Source: an uncultured Saprospirales bacterium
GTDB taxonomy: Bacteria > Bacteroidota > Bacteroidia > Chitinophagales > Saprospiraceae
Assembly (NCBI GenBank): GCA_937864265.1
Contig: CALMIR010000094.1
Location: 1-64,000 of the forward strand
Direction: 5' to 3'
Length of the DNA: 64,000 bases
Positions 42,994-51,781 of this stretch are shown here, in pieces. Every line of letters begins with the position of its first letter. The first letter of the stretch is position 1. The notes under the pieces are model-generated. The model had not been told where the DNA came from and did no database searches. It saw nothing but the letters and a program-made list of their open reading frames with translations. Made by a program: the position numbers and the translations under genes.

Positions 42994-45522
42994 ATGAAAA
43001 ATAAACCATTCAGCGAAAGCCATGTATTGCACGAATTGAAGCATTACCTGCCTTCGCAACAAGCTTTAAAAGATTTTGTCCACCACAACTCCCTCCATGC
43101 TTTTCAGGAGATGGATTTTTTTGAGGGCATTTTTAATGCTTCCAGGATATTCGGTTATAAGGTTACTTTTAACATGAACGAATACCGGCAGCTTTACCAG
43201 CAAGGCAGGATCAGACCTGAAATCATCGATCAGGTCATCATGCGCCATAAAGGAAAAAAGGCACTGCCATCCTGGCGGGATAAAATGCTGCACCAAAAAT
43301 ACGAAGTGACCTATGCGCCTTTGGTTGGCCAATTGAGAACTTCCTGGAAAAAAGCTTACAACATCAACCTCGACAATAGGCTACAACCCCTGTTGTTTCG
43401 CATGTTGTGCAGCTATTTGGATCAGGGTATCGCCTTGTGGCATTTCCCATTCGAGGATCAGGGTCTATTGGAGGCCGTCAAAACGATCGAACAAAATAGC
43501 TTTGCCAGCTTCTTTCACTCCAAAAGGGCCAGAAAACTCCTGTTTTCCGATGATTTGAGTATGGAAAAGCTGTTGGATATTATTGTAGGAGACGCGCGGT
43601 ACTACGAGCAGTACATCTACGACCAGCAATTTGGACACCGAGGATGGAGCGGTATTTTTTCGGCCATCGAAGATCATCCCGAAACCTTGTTGTATCAAAA
43701 GAAGGTGGATTTAAAAGAGCTTATTTTGCTCGAATTGTTGTTGGAGATTGATGTAATTGATCAGACTCTGGGGCAAAAATGGCAACCCCTGGCTTTAAAG
43801 TTAGAATTGCCACAGCCTCTGGACAATTATTTTGCTGCGCAAGCACTGACAGAACGCGAAGAGGTGCTAAAACTGTGGCAGGAAGCTTTTGAATGGGATT
43901 ATTACGATGAAGTGTTGAGCGCCTTGAGCTACATGGCAAAAACGAAAAGGACGAAACCACCTATCAACAAATCCTTTCAGGCGGTTTTTTGCATTGACGA
44001 CCGGGAAGGCTCCATTCGCCGCCACCTGGAGGCAATTGATCCAGATTGTGAAACACTGGGGGCGCCTGGCTTTTTTGGCGTGGCTTTTTATTATCAGCCC
44101 TTTGGCGGGAAATTTTATGAAAAAAACTGCCCGGTGCCTGTCACGCCCCAGCATTTGATTAAGGAAACCAACATTGAGCCAAGACACCAGCAGGCCATTT
44201 TGCACTCAAAACATTCCCATACCTTTTTCAGGGGTTTTCTGGCTTCACTTTCCTTAGGACTTTGGGCAAGCGTGCGCCTGGTATTGGATTTGTTTCGGCC
44301 TAAAATGAATGCAGATATTGCAGATGCCTTTTCGCACATGAATCCAGAATCGGTGCTCACCATAGAGCACAAAGACCCAAAGGCAATAGAAAATGGTTTG
44401 CAGATTGGTTTTACAACGCTTGAAATGGCCGATCGGGTAGAGCGCCTGCTCCGGGGGATTGGTATGTTGGAGTTTGCCCCTTTTGTCTATATGGTTGCCC
44501 ACGGTAGCAGCAGCGCCAATAATCCGCACCACGGCGCACACGATTGCGGGGCTTGTAGCGGACGGCCAGGCGCGGTAAATGCCCGGGTGTTTGCCGCAAT
44601 GGCCAACCATCCAGAAGTCAGGGCTATTTTGGATAGCCGGGGCTTGTGCATTCCTCCCAGCACTCATTTTGTAGGGGGCATGCACGATACCGCCAGCGAT
44701 GAAATTGCTTTTTACGATGAAAGAGAAATACCGGAGCCCCGCCAACGCAAGCACCAGGACAACCTGGAAATTTTTGAAAAGGCCCTCGACTTGAATGCCA
44801 AGGAAAGGGCACGGCGCTTTGCTTCGATAGACATCAGCAAAGATATTCGACACATCAGACAGGAAATCAAAAAACGCTCGGTTTCTTACTTCGAACCCCG
44901 GCCAGAGTTGGGGCATGGCACCAACGCTTTGTGCTATGTGGGTTCCAGAGAAAAAATGAGGGGGCTATTCCTCGATCGCCGGGCATTTCTCAACTCTTAC
45001 GATTATCGCACCGATTCGGATGGTTCTCTTTTGATGGGCGTGATGGGGCCACTGCCGGTTGTATGTGGCGGTATCAATCTGGAATACTATTTTTCCAGAA
45101 TGGACATAGAGAAAATGGGCGCCGGTACCAAGCTGCCACACAACGTGATGGGCTTGGTGGGCGTGGCCAACAGCAGCGATGGCGATTTAAGACCGGGGCT
45201 TCCACTTCAAATGATCGAAAACCACGACCCAGTAAGGTTGCTGATGATGGTTGAACAAAATCCAGAGGCCGTTCTAAAGGTGATTACTTCCTCCAAAGAG
45301 ATGTACAACTGGTTTGACAAAGGCTGGATTCACCTCGTATCGGTCGCTCCTGAAACAGGCGATTTGTATTATTTCTGGCAAGGGGCGTTCATCCCTTATC
45401 AACCCCAATCAGCGGTAAAATATGCAGATGATATCCTCCAAGTGATCGAAAAGACGGAAATGATGCGCAGCAACCACATTTTGGATGCTACCAAAGAAAA
45501 TATCGCCGTCCACATCTATTAA
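42994..45522 (+). CDS. dabA: DabA, inorganic carbon (CO2/bicarbonate) converting subunit
   Basis: An 842-residue protein of the DUF2309/UPF0753 (DabA) family. The carbonic-anhydrase-like zinc site is intact. Cys333 and Asp335 lie in FCIDDREGS, His503 in VAHGSSSANN, and Cys518 in DCGACSG. The spacings C-x-D and H-14x-C match the ligands reported for Halothiobacillus DabA (C351, D353, H524, C539). In DAB complexes DabA hydrates CO2 vectorially to bicarbonate, coupled to an ion flux through DabB. The following gene, 23 bp downstream, encodes DabB. Some helices at the C-terminal half may contact the membrane, but no transmembrane segment is obvious. The role is probably anaplerotic carbon supply in a heterotroph. 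Confidence 0.93.
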   Translation: MKNKPFSESHVLHELKHYLPSQQALKDFVHHNSLHAFQEMDFFEGIFNASRIFGYKVTFNMNEYRQLYQQGRIRPEIIDQVIMRHKGKKALPSWRDKMLHQKYEVTYAPLVGQLRTSWKKAYNINLDNRLQPLLFRMLCSYLDQGIALWHFPFEDQGLLEAVKTIEQNSFASFFHSKRARKLLFSDDLSMEKLLDIIVGDARYYEQYIYDQQFGHRGWSGIFSAIEDHPETLLYQKKVDLKELILLELLLEIDVIDQTLGQKWQPLALKLELPQPLDNYFAAQALTEREEVLKLWQEAFEWDYYDEVLSALSYMAKTKRTKPPINKSFQAVFCIDDREGSIRRHLEAIDPDCETLGAPGFFGVAFYYQPFGGKFYEKNCPVPVTPQHLIKETNIEPRHQQAILHSKHSHTFFRGFLASLSLGLWASVRLVLDLFRPKMNADIADAFSHMNPESVLTIEHKDPKAIENGLQIGFTTLEMADRVERLLRGIGMLEFAPFVYMVAHGSSSANNPHHGAHDCGACSGRPGAVNARVFAAMANHPEVRAILDSRGLCIPPSTHFVGGMHDTASDEIAFYDEREIPEPRQRKHQDNLEIFEKALDLNAKERARRFASIDISKDIRHIRQEIKKRSVSYFEPRPELGHGTNALCYVGSREKMRGLFLDRRAFLNSYDYRTDSDGSLLMGVMGPLPVVCGGINLEYYFSRMDIEKMGAGTKLPHNVMGLVGVANSSDGDLRPGLPLQMIENHDPVRLLMMVEQNPEAVLKVITSSKEMYNWFDKGWIHLVSVAPETGDLYYFWQGAFIPYQPQSAVKYADDILQVIEKTEMMRSNHILDATKENIAVHIY

Positions 45523-45545
45523 CAAGCTGCTTAAAATAAGAAAAC

Positions 45546-47402
45546 ATGAACGAGATACTCTTATTCTTCTTATTGATCCCTGTACTGGGGCTGCTGGTCG
45601 GTTTTGCTTTTACCAATCAGCAGGAAAAGCCAATATTTCGATTGGCTTTCGGCAGCGTGGGGCTTAATTTTTTGATATTGCTCGGCCTGGAGTTCTATCA
45701 GGTGTTGAACGGCTTTGCGCCCATTGTACAGCGCGATTGGGTCATTTATCGGGCGAAAGAAACCGTTTTTGCGGTCACGCTGTATTTTGATCAGCTTTCT
45801 TTTTGGTATTTAGCCGTAGCGACTTTTCTGACAGGCATGGTGCTGTATTTTAGTAAAACCTATATGCACCGCGATAAAGGCTACAAGCGCTTTTTCAATA
45901 ATGTGCAGTTTTTTTACCTCGGACTCACTACCATTATTATGTCGGGAAACCTGGAAACATTATTCATCGGGTGGGAAATCATCGGGGCTACTTCGTTTTT
46001 CCTGATTGGTTTTTATCGCGAGCGCTACCTGCCGGTGAAAAATGCCCTAAAAGTGGTTTCCTTGTATCGCATAGCCGATATAGCGCTGTTGTTGGGGATT
46101 TGGCTGTGCCACCATTACTTTCACCACAGCCTGCGTTTTTCAGAACTGCACCACATGGGGATTTCTGAAGAAGACGGCATATATGCCTATGTGATTCCAG
46201 GTGTGTTTTTATTAGCCGCTATGGTCAAGTCGGCGCAATTCCCATTCTCGTCTTGGCTGCCTCGCGCTATGGAAGGGCCAACCACTTCTAGCGCCATATT
46301 TTATGGTTCTTTATCAGTGCATATTGGCATCTTTTTGCTCATCCGCCTGGCGCCTTTATGGGAGGGCAACATATACATGCATTGGATCATTGGCGGGATC
46401 GGATTGGTGACCAGCGTGGCGGCAACCCTGATTGCCCGGGTTCAATCGTCCATCAAGACACAAATTGCCTACTCCTCCATTGCCCAGATCGGCATCATGT
46501 TTATCGAAATTGCGTTGGGCTGGTATGGCCTGGCTTTGGTGCATTTTGCCAGCAATGCATTTTTGAGGACTTACCAATTGTTGGTATCTCCTTCTGTGTT
46601 GAGTTACCGCATCCACGATCAGTTCTTTCATTTTTCTCCGCCCGCGTCACAAAAGGCAAAGACCTTTTGGGACAAATTGAAGTTAAGCATCTATGTGTGG
46701 AGCATCAAAGAATTCAATTTGGATCGCTTTATGTACCGCTACTGGTGGATGCCACTCAAGAAAATAGGCCGAAGCTTTCACTTCATCAGCCCTCGTATGG
46801 TTTACGGATTTACCATTCCGATATTTGTATTTGGTTTTTACACGCTGTATCACCAGGAAACACTGCCCCATAAATTGGTGCGTTTTTTACCGGAGTTGTT
46901 TGCTTCACTAGGCTTGGTGTTGATTCTGAAAAGCTTTGTGGAACGCGAATCTGCCAAGCGGAGTTGGCTATACGTCCTATTGAGTCAGTTGGTTATTTCT
47001 TTGTCATTCGGATACAATGAAGCTTTTGATTACAGCCAGATATTTATTTACCTGAGCGGTATTATGGTAGCAGGCACGATTGGCCTCTGGGCGATTGCCC
47101 GTTTGCAGCAACAGCGGGAGGATGTGTCGCTTCACGCCTTCCACGGGCATGCTTACGAGCACCCGCGCTTGGCTTTTATCTTTGCCATTGCCTGTTTGAG
47201 CCTGGCCGGTTTTCCCATCACCCCTACGTTTATTGGGGAAGATATTATGATGGCGCATATCCATCAAAACCAATTTCCTCTGCTGTTATTGCTGGTGCTA
47301 AACCTGATTTTGGACGGACTGGTGGTGTTTCGCCTGTATTCCCGTTTGTTTTTGGGTCGTCATAAAAAGGGCTATCACGAAATTGCTTATCGCGCCTCTT
47401 GA
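45546..47402 (+). CDS. dabB: DabB, NuoL/ND5-like ion-translocating membrane subunit
   Basis: A 618-residue protein with about 15 predicted transmembrane helices and the proton-translocating module shared with NuoL/MrpA: FNNVQFFYLGLTTIIMSGNL, WEIIGATSFFLIGFYRERY, AAMVKSAQFPFSSWLPRAMEGPTTSSA (the Lys-containing TM motif) and IARVQSSIKTQIAYSSIAQIG. It is longer than typical DabB, with a cytoplasmic loop of about 60 residues (about 355-415). No other complex I genes lie nearby, which argues against a NADH dehydrogenase subunit. It follows dabA by 23 bp and is terminated after its stop by a hairpin. Confidence 0.92.
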   Translation: MNEILLFFLLIPVLGLLVGFAFTNQQEKPIFRLAFGSVGLNFLILLGLEFYQVLNGFAPIVQRDWVIYRAKETVFAVTLYFDQLSFWYLAVATFLTGMVLYFSKTYMHRDKGYKRFFNNVQFFYLGLTTIIMSGNLETLFIGWEIIGATSFFLIGFYRERYLPVKNALKVVSLYRIADIALLLGIWLCHHYFHHSLRFSELHHMGISEEDGIYAYVIPGVFLLAAMVKSAQFPFSSWLPRAMEGPTTSSAIFYGSLSVHIGIFLLIRLAPLWEGNIYMHWIIGGIGLVTSVAATLIARVQSSIKTQIAYSSIAQIGIMFIEIALGWYGLALVHFASNAFLRTYQLLVSPSVLSYRIHDQFFHFSPPASQKAKTFWDKLKLSIYVWSIKEFNLDRFMYRYWWMPLKKIGRSFHFISPRMVYGFTIPIFVFGFYTLYHQETLPHKLVRFLPELFASLGLVLILKSFVERESAKRSWLYVLLSQLVISLSFGYNEAFDYSQIFIYLSGIMVAGTIGLWAIARLQQQREDVSLHAFHGHAYEHPRLAFIFAIACLSLAGFPITPTFIGEDIMMAHIHQNQFPLLLLLVLNLILDGLVVFRLYSRLFLGRHKKGYHEIAYRAS

Positions 47403-47429
47403 TTGGTTGATCTAATCATTGTAGATCAG

Positions 47430-47472
47430 ACACCTGTTTCGGATGCATGGCCGGAGCAGGTGTTTTTTTTTA
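47430..47472 (+). terminator. Rho-independent terminator after dabB
   Basis: ACACCTG (47430-47436) pairs with CAGGTGT (47457-47463), followed by a run of nine T. A second small perfect stem TGATCTA/TAGATCA lies just before at 47408-47428. It separates the carbon module from the dcw cluster. Confidence 0.8.
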
Positions 47473-47550
47473 GATATAGTTGAAATGACGAACAGAGAAA
47501 GGGTATCTACCTACGACATCCGCCCCCTCGGGCATCCAAAATCCATCCTG

Positions 47551-47570
47551 GTGTGAAAAAGTGGGAAAAT
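47551..47570 (+). promoter_or_regulatory. Distal MraZ-box pair
   Basis: GTGTGAAAAA and GTGGGAAAAT stand in tandem with a 10-bp period, the geometry of MraZ operator repeats (GTGGG/TGGGN with 5-bp spacers). They lie about 200 bp upstream of the mraZ start, and 140 bp before the stronger proximal set. Between them (47571-47709) I see only A/T-rich DNA without recognisable features. Confidence 0.55.
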
Positions 47571-47709
47571 TCTTCCGGTTTCCGCGCAAATTTAGTTTTG
47601 ATAAAATAAAATATGTCATCAAATAAGGGATTTTTAGTGCCTTTTTTGATGATAGTTTTGGTTTTCAAATAAATGTGGAAAAAAAAATGGCCGATTTTTG
47701 TAAAAAAGA

Positions 47710-47739
47710 GTGGGAAAAAGTGGGAACATGTGTAAAAAA
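47710..47739 (+). promoter_or_regulatory. Proximal MraZ operator, three 10-bp boxes
   Basis: GTGGGAAAAA, GTGGGAACAT and GTGTAAAAAA follow each other without gaps, so the GTGGG-type half-sites sit on one helix face each 10 bp. MraZ binds such repeats and represses its own operon in E. coli and other bacteria. The array abuts the -7 element at 47744, so binding would block RNA polymerase. Confidence 0.75.
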
Positions 47740-47743
47740 TATA

Positions 47744-47751
47744 TACTTTTG
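47744..47751 (+). promoter_or_regulatory. dcw cluster promoter, -7 element
   Basis: TACTTTTG fits the TANNTTTG consensus exactly and lies 20 bp before the mraZ start codon. The -33 region falls inside the MraZ boxes. Confidence 0.6.
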
Positions 47752-47771
47752 AATGCCGAATTAGATGAATC

Positions 47772-48242
47772 GTGAACAGTAAACAGCTTTTAGGCGAGTA
47801 TGAGTGTAAAATAGACTCCAAATGGCGCATGCGCATGCCAAGTGGGCTGATCAGCCAATTGGGGGAAGGGAAGACACCTACATTTGTCATCAACCGTGGT
47901 TTTGAAAAATGCCTGATGCTGTATCCAGAAGACGTATGGGAAAAAATAACGGCAGAAATCAACCAACTGAACCAGTACAATAAAAAGAACAGAGAATTTG
48001 TGCGCTACTTTTATCGGGGCGCTCAGAAGGTAGAAGTGGATAGTGCTGATCGAATTTTGATCTCAAAAAGATTGCTCGATTATGCCGAAATAGATAAAGA
48101 TGTCGTACTTTCAGCCTATAACGATAGGATTGAAATATGGTCGCTGGAAAAATACGAAGCTATGTTGAACGAAGAGCCTATGGATTTTTCCGACCTCGCA
48201 GAAGATGTGCTGGGTAAGACCAATGGAAAAGAGCAGGAATAA
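47772..48242 (+). CDS. mraZ: Transcriptional regulator MraZ
   Basis: A 156-residue protein with two SpoVT-AbrB-like domains. The first has LLGEYECKIDSKWRMRMPSGL, the second QKVEVDSADRILISKRLLDYAEI. Duplicated 'D--RI--P--L' strands are typical of MraZ, which forms a ring and binds GTGGG repeats ahead of its own gene. The start is GTG at 47772; the ATG 7 bp upstream leads to an early stop. The stop codon overlaps the rsmH ATG by one base (TAATG). A 23-residue low-complexity Glu-rich tail (about 134-156) is longer than usual. Confidence 0.92.
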   Translation: MNSKQLLGEYECKIDSKWRMRMPSGLISQLGEGKTPTFVINRGFEKCLMLYPEDVWEKITAEINQLNQYNKKNREFVRYFYRGAQKVEVDSADRILISKRLLDYAEIDKDVVLSAYNDRIEIWSLEKYEAMLNEEPMDFSDLAEDVLGKTNGKEQE

Positions 48243-49138
48243 TGGAATACCATCAACCCGTTCTGGCTACAGAAGCCATAGAAGCCTTGAACATAGTACC
48301 ACAAGGTATTTATGTGGACGCAACTTTTGGCGGAGGCGGTCATTCCGCATTGATTTTGAAACAATTGGGTGAAAATGGGAAACTGCTCGGCTTTGACCAA
48401 GACGAAGCAGCTCGGCAAAACATCCCGGCAGACGAACGCTTTATTTTCGTGCAACAAAACTTCCGGTATTTAAAGCGTTTTTTGCGCTTGCACGGTATCC
48501 GGGAAGTGCACGGCATTTTGGCTGATCTGGGCGTGTCTTCTCATCAGTTGGACATAGCCGAACGGGGATTTTCCTATCGCTTTCAGGCCGACTTGGACAT
48601 GCGTATGAACCAACAAGGCGAGCGCAACGCTGCCGACGTACTCAACACGTATTCCGAGCAGCAGTTGCAGCAGCTATTTAGCGATTATGGCCAGGTGCGC
48701 AACGCCAAAACCCTGGCGCAGGAAATTGTCAAAGCCAGAAACACCCGCCCCTTCAAGCGCATCGAAGATCTGATGCTTTGCCTCGACCCCCTGATCCGAG
48801 GCCAGCGCCTGCGTTACCTCTCCCAGGTTTTTCAGGCGCTGCGCATGGAAGTAAATGAAGAAGTGGCAGTATTGGAAGAGTTTTTAAACCAAGCATTAGA
48901 GGTACTCCGGCCAGGCGGGCGATTGGTGATTATCGCTTACCATTCGGTTGAAGACCGGATCGCAAAAAATTTTTTGAAATGGGGAAACAGCAAAGGCGAA
49001 CCCCAAAAAGACGATTATGGGCATATTGAACGGCCCTTCCAATTGATAACCAAAAAACCGATTGAGCCTTCTGAAGCGGAAGTTAAAAGTAATTCCAGAG
49101 CCAGAAGTGCTAAAATGAGGGTAGGGGAGAAATACTGA
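48242..49138 (+). CDS. rsmH: 16S rRNA (cytosine-1402-N4)-methyltransferase RsmH
   Basis: A 298-residue AdoMet-dependent methyltransferase. Motifs are YHQPVLATEAIEAL (N-terminus), GIYVDATFGGGGHSALIL (motif I), GILADLGVSSHQLD and FSYRFQADLDMRMNQ (motif IV region), and RPGGRLVIIAYHSVEDRI near the C-terminus. It methylates C1402 in the ribosomal P site. Translation is coupled to mraZ by a one-base overlap. A 119-bp gap with a hairpin-prone stretch follows before the next gene. Confidence 0.95.
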   Translation: MEYHQPVLATEAIEALNIVPQGIYVDATFGGGGHSALILKQLGENGKLLGFDQDEAARQNIPADERFIFVQQNFRYLKRFLRLHGIREVHGILADLGVSSHQLDIAERGFSYRFQADLDMRMNQQGERNAADVLNTYSEQQLQQLFSDYGQVRNAKTLAQEIVKARNTRPFKRIEDLMLCLDPLIRGQRLRYLSQVFQALRMEVNEEVAVLEEFLNQALEVLRPGGRLVIIAYHSVEDRIAKNFLKWGNSKGEPQKDDYGHIERPFQLITKKPIEPSEAEVKSNSRARSAKMRVGEKY

Positions 49139-49257
49139 GCAAGCGTGTTTTCTGGTTTTAGGCTAAGCGAAAGTTAGGCTTAGTTTCAAGACCAAAAACC
49201 ACCCGCCTCCCACTAAAAGCGGGATTCGGGCAGGAAAACTTGAAACTAAACAGATAA

Positions 49258-49581
49258 ATGGCCAAAAGAAACACATTCAGCACATATACCGATTTGGGGT
49301 TTTGGGGATCCAAGCTCCTGCTGAATCATTTGCCCTTTGTATTGTTTCTGAGTTTTATTACCATGATTTACATTGCAAACTCTCATTTAGCAGAGCGCAA
49401 TGTGAGGAACATACAGATATTGCAGAAAGAGATCAAAGAAATGCGCTGGCACTACTTGTCGATCCAGTCGGAGAACATGTACAACAGCCAACGCTCGGAA
49501 GTAGCAAAGAAAGTAAAGGATTTAGGGCTGAGGTCGCTCAACGAACGGCCCAAGCGCCTGATTGTAAAAGACGAAGAATAA
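49258..49581 (+). CDS. ftsL: FtsL-like cell division protein
   Basis: A 107-residue bitopic protein with one membrane helix (about 22-43, LPFVLFLSFITMIYIAN) and a coiled-coil periplasmic part (EIKEMRWHYLSIQSENMYNSQ). It matches the 'FtsL-like putative cell division protein' of Bacteroidota in size, order and position between rsmH and ftsI. It should act with FtsB/FtsQ at the divisome. The sequence of FtsL is poorly conserved, so the name rests on synteny. ATG 49258 is 119 bp from the rsmH stop. Confidence 0.85.
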   Translation: MAKRNTFSTYTDLGFWGSKLLLNHLPFVLFLSFITMIYIANSHLAERNVRNIQILQKEIKEMRWHYLSIQSENMYNSQRSEVAKKVKDLGLRSLNERPKRLIVKDEE

Positions 49582-49591
49582 GTGCAATACA

Positions 49592-51751
49592 ATGGATATT
49601 AAAAACGAGGTACTTTATCGGGTGTATATACTGCTCTTTGGTATCCTGGTACCTATAGCCGTTGTGTTGATGTACAGAACCGTTGACATCGCCATACTTC
49701 AAGGCGAAAGATGGCGCCAGGAGGGAGAAAAAAAATACCTGGACTATAGGCAAGTAGAGGCGGATCGGGGAAATATCCTCACTGCTGACGGCAGCTTATT
49801 GGCCACCTCCGTTCCTTTTTTTGACATTTATTTCGATCCATTGGCGGCAAGTGATGAAGACTTTGCCAAGTATAAGGACACCTTGGCTCATTGCCTGGCT
49901 ACCTTTGTGCTCGATAATTACACCGTTGGGGGGGCTTTGGAATACTTGGAAAATCTTCGTAAAGGAGACAACCGCCACATCCTTTTGAAAAGGAAAGTAA
50001 CCTACGATGGTAAAAAGTTCATTGAAGAATTTCCGCTTTTTAGTTTAGGTCAAAACAAAGGTGGATTTATTGCCCGCAAGCGCAGCGAACGCAAACGCCC
50101 ATTCGGATTATTGGCACAACGCACCATCGGTTACGTTCGGGATTCTGCCCACCCGGTAGGATTAGAAGGCCGTTTTAACAAAATACTTAGCGGTACTCCC
50201 GGTAGTGAGCCAATGATCTGTATTGACCCCGGGAAGGATCTCTGGATTCCGGTGAACAACCTCACCGCCATTGAACCCGAACGAGGCGACGATTTACAAA
50301 CAACAATTGATATAGATATCCAGGATATTGCCGAATCAGCGCTGTTGCGGGCCATGAATTTTCACAATGCCGAATGGGGTACGGCTATTGTAATGGAAGT
50401 TAAAACCGGTGCGGTACGAGCCATCGCTAATTTGGGGCGATCGGAAGAAGGCTGGTGGGAAACCTATAATTATGGGATTGGCGCAGCTATTGAGCCTGGT
50501 TCTACCTTCAAAACAGCCTCGCTCATGGCGCTATTGGAGGACGATTTGATCGACTTGGACGATACGGTTAGCATTGAACACGGCGTCACCTCTTTTTACG
50601 ATGAAGTCATGGAAGATGCTTCGCCTTATAGCCCAAAATTGGATAGCATCCGCATCAGAGAGGCTTTTCTCATTTCGTCAAATGTAGGGGTTTCCAAGCT
50701 GGTCAATCAATATTATGGTCAAAAAACCAAGGCCAACGGCAATGAAGGTGCTGCCCGTTATATCAAGCGCTTAAAAGATTTTAACCTGAATTTGCCCACT
50801 GGTGTCAATATCGATGGCGAAGCCAACCCTTATATTAAAGAGGCCTACAGCACAGCAGATGATTGGAGTGGTACGACTTTGCCCTGGATGTCGATAGGCT
50901 ATGAAATGAAAATTACCCCGCTTCAATTGCTCACTTTTTACAATGGCATCGCCAACGATGGAGAAGTGATGAAGCCCCAAATCGCCCAAGCCGTTTTGCG
51001 AGATGGAAAAGTCATTGAAAAGTATTTGCCTACGGTCACCAATCGCCGATTGGCTTCTGACAAAACCATCCGGCAAGCAAAGGAATTGCTTTTATCGGTA
51101 GTAGAAGACGAAAGAGGCACCGCACACAAATTGAAGACAGACAATTTCCGCTTCGCAGGAAAAACGGGTACCGCTCAGATCAATTACAAGCGAAGCAGCC
51201 GCGGCACCAGCATTGGAGGCTATCAAGCTTCTTTTGTCGGGTTTTTTCCTTACGAAAAACCCAAGTACTCTTGTATCGTGGTCATCAATCGGCCTAGAGA
51301 CAATGGGTTTTACGGATCGGATGTGGCAGGCCCTGTTTTTAGGGAAATAGCAGATAAAATTTTTACGACACAGGTAGCCTTGCACAAACCCTTGAACAGC
51401 GATCCCAAGCCTATGCTTACAGCCGAAAAATTGCCGGCAACCAGCTTAGGAGCTAAAGAAGATATGATGGTCATACTGGACTATCTGGATATGGAAACTT
51501 TCGGAGAAGCCGAAACGCCATTTGTAGTATTGCGGCCCCAATCGGATAGTTTGATCATGGAACCCCGAAACGCTGTCGAGAATTTAGTGCCGAATGTATA
51601 TGGACTGGGCTTGCGAGATGCGGTACATCTTTTGGAAAATGCCGGCTTGAGGGTGACTGTTGTAGAAGGGGCGGGTAAAGTTCGAAGCCAATCAATTACA
51701 GCAGGCGCCAGAATAAAAAAAGGGACGCCTATAAAGCTGCGTTTGAATTGA
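49592..51751 (+). CDS. ftsI: Septal penicillin-binding protein (FtsI/PBP3) with PASTA domain
   Basis: A 719-residue class B PBP. An N-terminal membrane helix (about 8-30) is followed by the dimerisation domain with the conserved DRGNILTADGSLLATSVP, then the transpeptidase domain with S304-T-F-K307 (nucleophile), S362-x-N364 and K524-T-G. A C-terminal PASTA domain (about 660-719, VPNVYGLGLRDAVHLLENAGL) is a trait of Bacteroidota and Gram-positive septal PBPs. It makes septal peptidoglycan together with FtsW. All catalytic residues are present. It lies 10 bp after ftsL. Confidence 0.95.
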   Translation: MDIKNEVLYRVYILLFGILVPIAVVLMYRTVDIAILQGERWRQEGEKKYLDYRQVEADRGNILTADGSLLATSVPFFDIYFDPLAASDEDFAKYKDTLAHCLATFVLDNYTVGGALEYLENLRKGDNRHILLKRKVTYDGKKFIEEFPLFSLGQNKGGFIARKRSERKRPFGLLAQRTIGYVRDSAHPVGLEGRFNKILSGTPGSEPMICIDPGKDLWIPVNNLTAIEPERGDDLQTTIDIDIQDIAESALLRAMNFHNAEWGTAIVMEVKTGAVRAIANLGRSEEGWWETYNYGIGAAIEPGSTFKTASLMALLEDDLIDLDDTVSIEHGVTSFYDEVMEDASPYSPKLDSIRIREAFLISSNVGVSKLVNQYYGQKTKANGNEGAARYIKRLKDFNLNLPTGVNIDGEANPYIKEAYSTADDWSGTTLPWMSIGYEMKITPLQLLTFYNGIANDGEVMKPQIAQAVLRDGKVIEKYLPTVTNRRLASDKTIRQAKELLLSVVEDERGTAHKLKTDNFRFAGKTGTAQINYKRSSRGTSIGGYQASFVGFFPYEKPKYSCIVVINRPRDNGFYGSDVAGPVFREIADKIFTTQVALHKPLNSDPKPMLTAEKLPATSLGAKEDMMVILDYLDMETFGEAETPFVVLRPQSDSLIMEPRNAVENLVPNVYGLGLRDAVHLLENAGLRVTVVEGAGKVRSQSITAGARIKKGTPIKLRLN

Positions 51752-51781
51752 TGGTAATGCCAAAAATCAAGCCATAGATGA

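Noticed and set aside
45546..47402. NADH dehydrogenase subunit NuoL
   Set aside because: No other complex I genes are present, and the gene follows dabA directly, which fits DabB.
47403..47429. A possible tRNA or small RNA in the dabB-mraZ gap
   Set aside because: Only short stems and a terminator are present; no cloverleaf or conserved TPsiC-like loop can be drawn.
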